A DNA stretch of 64,000 nucleotides from Flavobacteriales bacterium (GTDB taxonomy: Bacteria; Bacteroidota; Bacteroidia; Flavobacteriales_E; Vicingaceae). The position numbers were made by a program, and so were the translations under genes. Shown piece by piece: positions 61,109-64,000 of the stretch. The number at the start of each line of letters is the position of its first letter. Position 1 is the stretch's first letter. The notes under the pieces are model-generated. The model did no database searches and was not told the DNA's origin. It saw only the letters and a list, made by a program, of their open reading frames with translations. The DNA lies in NCBI GenBank assembly GCA_002706365.1, contig PALM01000036.1, forward strand, positions 58,740 through 122,739, written 5' to 3'.

Positions 61109-63214
61109 CTAGATCCGTCTAACTCTCAGTCGCAAAGAATTCCCAATAACAATCACATCAGAAAAGGCCATTGATAGTGCAGCAATCATTGGACTCAAAA
61201 AACCAAAGGCAGCTAGTGGTATTGCCACTACATTGTAAAAGAAAGCCCAGAAAAGATTCTGTTTGATGGTGAGTAATGTCTGTTCTGAGATCTTAAAGGC
61301 TCTAAAGACGATATTGAGGTCGTTCGACTTGAGTAGGATCACCTGTGCCGACTGCATGGCAATTTCAGAAGCATCGCTCAATGAGATCCCCACATTAGCT
61401 TGGTTCAAAGCCGGAGCATCATTGATTCCATCTCCAACCATTGCTACTTTTTCCTTGTCGGCAATTGCTTTGATCACCTCGATCTTGTCTTCAGGCAACA
61501 TCTCTGCCCGATAGTGTTCAATACCCAATTCAGCAGCCATTCTGGATACTTTTTCTTCTCTGTCACCACTGAGCATCTGACTTTGAATTCCAGCCTGCTT
61601 AAAAGCTTCTAGAGTGGCTTTTACTCCTTCTCTAAGTTCATCAGTAAGATCGATTCCCGCTTGTAGCTTTCCATCCCTCATTAGATAAAGGGCATGTTCC
61701 TTATCCGATGATGCTGCCAACCAATTCTTAGAACCCAATTGAAAGACTTCCCCATCCATATTCTTAGCCTTCATTCCCTTTCCTTTCTCTTCATGCTGCT
61801 CCATTAGTGGAATGCTTGAGGCTCCTCTTTCTTTCATTTGCCGATTCAAGGATCTGGCAATAGGATGGGATGAAAACTGCTCAAGGGAATAGATCAGGCT
61901 TTCTACTTCTGCCATCTTCATTTCGTCATAGAGCTCAATTCCACTCACTTTTAGCTCTCCTTTTGTGAGCGTACCTGTTTTGTCAAAAATGATCTTTTTG
62001 ATATTGGCAAACTCCTCAACAGTGGCTCCACCCTTGATCAAAATGCCTTCTTTGGCTGCTCTACCCACACCGACCATTACAGCTGTTGGAGTAGCTAAGC
62101 CCATTGCACAGGGACAAGAGATCACCAATACAGCAATAGCATTCATCATGGCCTTAGAGAAAGGCACGTCTCCAATAAGCATCCAAGCGGCAAAAGTGAC
62201 TAAAGCAATCCCTATAACCACAGGGACAAATACCGCACTTACTTTATCACCCAATCTCTGGATATCGGGCTTTTCACTTCTGGCCTTTTTCACCAACTCA
62301 ATGATCTTTGAGAGTATGGTGTCGTCGCCAACCCTACTTACGGTCATCTGTAGATTACCAGATTGCAAAATGGTGCCCCCGATCAGTTTAGCTGCTTTCT
62401 CTTTATGGATAGCTTCCGACTCCCCAGTTAGCATCGATTCATCCAAATAGGCAGAACCTACTTTCACTTTTCCATCAACCGGTACTCGATCTCCTTCATT
62501 CAACTGAACCAGATCTCCAATTCTCAATACTTCTGCATCTACGATCTCTACCTCTCCATTCTCATTGATCCTTTTAGCCTCCGGATTCTGCAGCTTGCTC
62601 AATTCTCCAATTGCAGAACTGGTCTTCTTAACTGAGCGGTGTTCCAACACATTACCCAAAAGCACTAAAGTGATGATGGTAGCCGCAGTTTCATAGAATA
62701 GATACTCAGCTGCTTGCTCACTGAAGTAAAATGTGCCAATCAAAGAATAAATGAATGCTGAGCTTGAACCAATAAAGATCAATACATCCATATTGGGCAT
62801 GCCATTTCTCAAAGAGTAAAATGCGCTTTTTCCAAAGTGCTCTAGACCAATTATCATCACAGGGATAGATAGTGCCAACTGAACGAATGGCCTGTGCAAG
62901 AACTCAAATGGCAAGAACATATGCGCAAAGAGGGGAATGGTGAAGATCAAAGAGAAATAGAACTTCTTTTCAATCTTACTTAGTCCGCTTTCCGCTGTAT
63001 CAGGACTCTCTGTCCTAACGGAATAACCCAATTTTTGGATTTGCTTTTCAATTTCTTCCGCACTGAGATTTGGGATGTTCTCGAAGTTCACTTCTCCTGA
63101 GGCGAAGTCGACATTCACTTTTTCAAGACCCATCTTCTCCAATCCCTTTTTTACTCCCAAGGCACAATTGGCACAGGTCATGCCTTCAACTTCCATTTCC
63201 TGAATATCGCTCAT
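61109..63214 (-). CDS. copA: Heavy-metal (copper) translocating P-type ATPase
   Basis: A 701-aa P1B-type ATPase that exports Cu+. HMA domain: GMTCANCA with Cys14 and Cys17. The CPC ion motif is ISCPCAMGLATP (about 367-378), the phosphorylated Asp is in DKTGTLTKG (about 412), the HP motif is SHPIARSL, and the hinge motif GDGINDAPALNQAN lies near 596-609. This order and the single N-terminal HMA fit CopA/CtpA. Eight TM helices expected. It is a single gene with a -7 element at the start. Confidence 0.92.
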   Translation of the reverse strand: MSDIQEMEVEGMTCANCALGVKKGLEKMGLEKVNVDFASGEVNFENIPNLSAEEIEKQIQKLGYSVRTESPDTAESGLSKIEKKFYFSLIFTIPLFAHMFLPFEFLHRPFVQLALSIPVMIIGLEHFGKSAFYSLRNGMPNMDVLIFIGSSSAFIYSLIGTFYFSEQAAEYLFYETAATIITLVLLGNVLEHRSVKKTSSAIGELSKLQNPEAKRINENGEVEIVDAEVLRIGDLVQLNEGDRVPVDGKVKVGSAYLDESMLTGESEAIHKEKAAKLIGGTILQSGNLQMTVSRVGDDTILSKIIELVKKARSEKPDIQRLGDKVSAVFVPVVIGIALVTFAAWMLIGDVPFSKAMMNAIAVLVISCPCAMGLATPTAVMVGVGRAAKEGILIKGGATVEEFANIKKIIFDKTGTLTKGELKVSGIELYDEMKMAEVESLIYSLEQFSSHPIARSLNRQMKERGASSIPLMEQHEEKGKGMKAKNMDGEVFQLGSKNWLAASSDKEHALYLMRDGKLQAGIDLTDELREGVKATLEAFKQAGIQSQMLSGDREEKVSRMAAELGIEHYRAEMLPEDKIEVIKAIADKEKVAMVGDGINDAPALNQANVGISLSDASEIAMQSAQVILLKSNDLNIVFRAFKISEQTLLTIKQNLFWAFFYNVVAIPLAAFGFLSPMIAALSMAFSDVIVIGNSLRLRVRRI

Positions 63215-63218
63215 ACTA

Positions 63219-63226
63219 CAAATTTA
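63219..63226 (-). promoter_or_regulatory. -7 promoter element for copA
   Basis: On the minus strand TAAATTTG, an exact TAnnTTTG match, ends 4 bases before the copA ATG, implying a leaderless or nearly leaderless mRNA. An in-frame ATG at Met7 (63196) is an alternative start that would still keep the whole HMA domain. Confidence 0.45.
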
Positions 63227-63308
63227 AGCATTGTGAATAGTGAATATTATGGGAGCCTTTATTAGTAAGCTTTCTTTATTTTAGCCCAATTCATTTCAAC
63301 TAATCGTC

Positions 63309-63971
63309 TTGACAAGAGAAGAGCACTTAAGGTTTTGTAAGAGGTGTAAGTACCAAATGTTTGATATGCAGCAGGGTATCATCTGCGGAATTACCGGCAA
63401 GATTGCCGATTTTGAAGAGAGCTGTCCCAACTATGAAGGAGATCCCGCTAAGCTGGAATTGGTTGCAAAGCAAGAAAAGGTCAAGAAAGCTGATGGACAA
63501 ATAGCAAATAAAGGACTGCGTTTTCTCAATTATCTACTCGATTATATCTTCGTTCTGGTCTTTGTCTATGTCTTTGGCTTCTATATAGGATTGCTCTTGG
63601 GAATGTATGCCCCAGAGGTGCTTGATACCTTCGATTTTGAGAATACCTGGTTCAATATGCTGTTTAATATAATTGCTGGTTTAGTCTATTACTCCATACT
63701 AGAGTTTACCACAGGAAGAACACTCGCAAAGTTCATTACATGTACAAAGGTTGTCACAACAGAAGGAGATGCTCCTTCATTCGCTACCATTTTAAAACGC
63801 TCACTTGCAAGGTACATTCCCTTCGAACCATTCTCCTTCTTAATGAATGATAAATCTGGATGGCATGATACGATGTCGGACACAATGGTGATTTCGGATA
63901 ATCCGTATAAGAAGAAGGTGAAGAAAGAGAGTCTGGAATCGAGAACCGAGAGCCTAGAACCGAGAGCCTAG
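63309..63971 (+). CDS. RDD family membrane protein with N-terminal Cys cluster
   Basis: A 220-aa protein starting at TTG. Residues 10-39 hold four cysteines (C10, C13, C26, C39) in a probable zinc-binding module, FCKRCKY to SCPNY, widespread in Bacteroidota. The RDD domain follows with GLRFLNYLLDYIFVLVFVYVFG (first TM), a second TM pair near 105-125, and TTGRTLAKFITCTKVV. The C-terminus (KKESLESRTESLEPRA) is encoded by a CTAG heptamer array. Function of RDD proteins is mostly unknown; some affect ion homeostasis. Confidence 0.75.
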   Translation: MTREEHLRFCKRCKYQMFDMQQGIICGITGKIADFEESCPNYEGDPAKLELVAKQEKVKKADGQIANKGLRFLNYLLDYIFVLVFVYVFGFYIGLLLGMYAPEVLDTFDFENTWFNMLFNIIAGLVYYSILEFTTGRTLAKFITCTKVVTTEGDAPSFATILKRSLARYIPFEPFSFLMNDKSGWHDTMSDTMVISDNPYKKKVKKESLESRTESLEPRA

Positions 63972-64000
63972 AACCGAGAGCCTAGAACCGAGAGCCTAGA
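63927..64000. repeat. CTAG heptamer array 7 (runs to the window end)
   Basis: At least ten 7-bp units: GAGAGTC, TGGAATC, GAGAACC, GAGAGCC, TAGAACC, then alternating GAGAGCC and TAGAACC. It starts inside the RDD gene, supplies its last residues and stop, and continues past the window end. Confidence 0.85.

Noticed and set aside
63927..64000. Heptamer arrays considered as CRISPR or as a VNTR in a coding gene
   Set aside because: Units are only 7 bp without spacers, so not CRISPR; most arrays lie outside genes, so coding repeats are not the general explanation.

Overview
The window looks like chromosomal DNA of a member of the Bacteroidota, most likely a Flavobacteriales-type organism. Evidence: three proteins carry type IX secretion (T9SS) C-terminal sorting domains; promoters fit the Bacteroidota pattern (TAnnTTTG at -7, TTTG at -33); bacillithiol genes are present (bshB1, bshC); several small families mostly known from this phylum occur (DUF4295, DUF6913- and DUF6495-like proteins); and the Ccm heme proteins have a Bacteroidota-like order. 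Shine-Dalgarno sequences are rare. No rRNA, tRNA, CRISPR array, prophage or IS transposase was recognised.

Layout. 0-3.2 kb: end of parE, then parC. 3.2-10.6 kb: rhomboid protease, class IV aminotransferase, YqgE/AlgH protein, TMTC-like glycosyltransferase with TPRs, pdxH, a GT2 enzyme, and a minus-strand trio of small proteins. 10.7-15.0 kb: a 1424-aa T9SS protein. 15.1-18.6 kb: an SPFH / DUF4177-like / ribbon-helix-helix operon, an FKBP isomerase and a DUF4442 protein, separated by unusually repeat-dense spacers. 18.5-22.7 kb: ribH-TPR divergent from recF-DUF721-DUF6913-dapA. 22.7-28.3 kb: an RND efflux operon. 28.3-30.8 kb: two broken genes (bestrophin, short-chain dehydrogenase) and an intact MarR regulator with a palindromic operator shared with the broken dehydrogenase. 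32.1-38.4 kb (minus): ccmB-C-D-E-F followed by DUF2520, kdsC-like and lipoprotein genes. 38.4-45.1 kb: PIG-V-like membrane protein, fascin-like lipoprotein, glutathione peroxidase, bshB1, flippase, GT4, bioY and a small secreted protein. 45.2-52.3 kb: rpmB, aminopeptidase P, rpmG, DUF4295, ftsY, rimO, bshC and a TPR protein. 53.0-58.6 kb: two adjacent T9SS proteins that share a seven-fold repeat, probably a seven-bladed beta-propeller. 58.6-64 kb: CaiB/BaiF CoA-transferase, methyltransferase, copper P-type ATPase and an RDD protein.

The most unusual aspect is the repeats. A 7-bp CTAG-containing unit forms short arrays at seven places, usually starting at or inside the stop codon of a gene. 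Because 7 is not a multiple of 3 and CTAG is self-complementary, three intact units place TAG in all six frames. In three genes (ribH, the 52.4-kb gene, the RDD gene) the array has been read into the coding sequence and encodes the C-terminal residues. Other dispersed repeats fill the longer spacers and also appear in frame inside parC and a GT4 gene. These repeats, the paired propeller proteins, and the broken but still operator-linked dehydrogenase are the points most worth following up.
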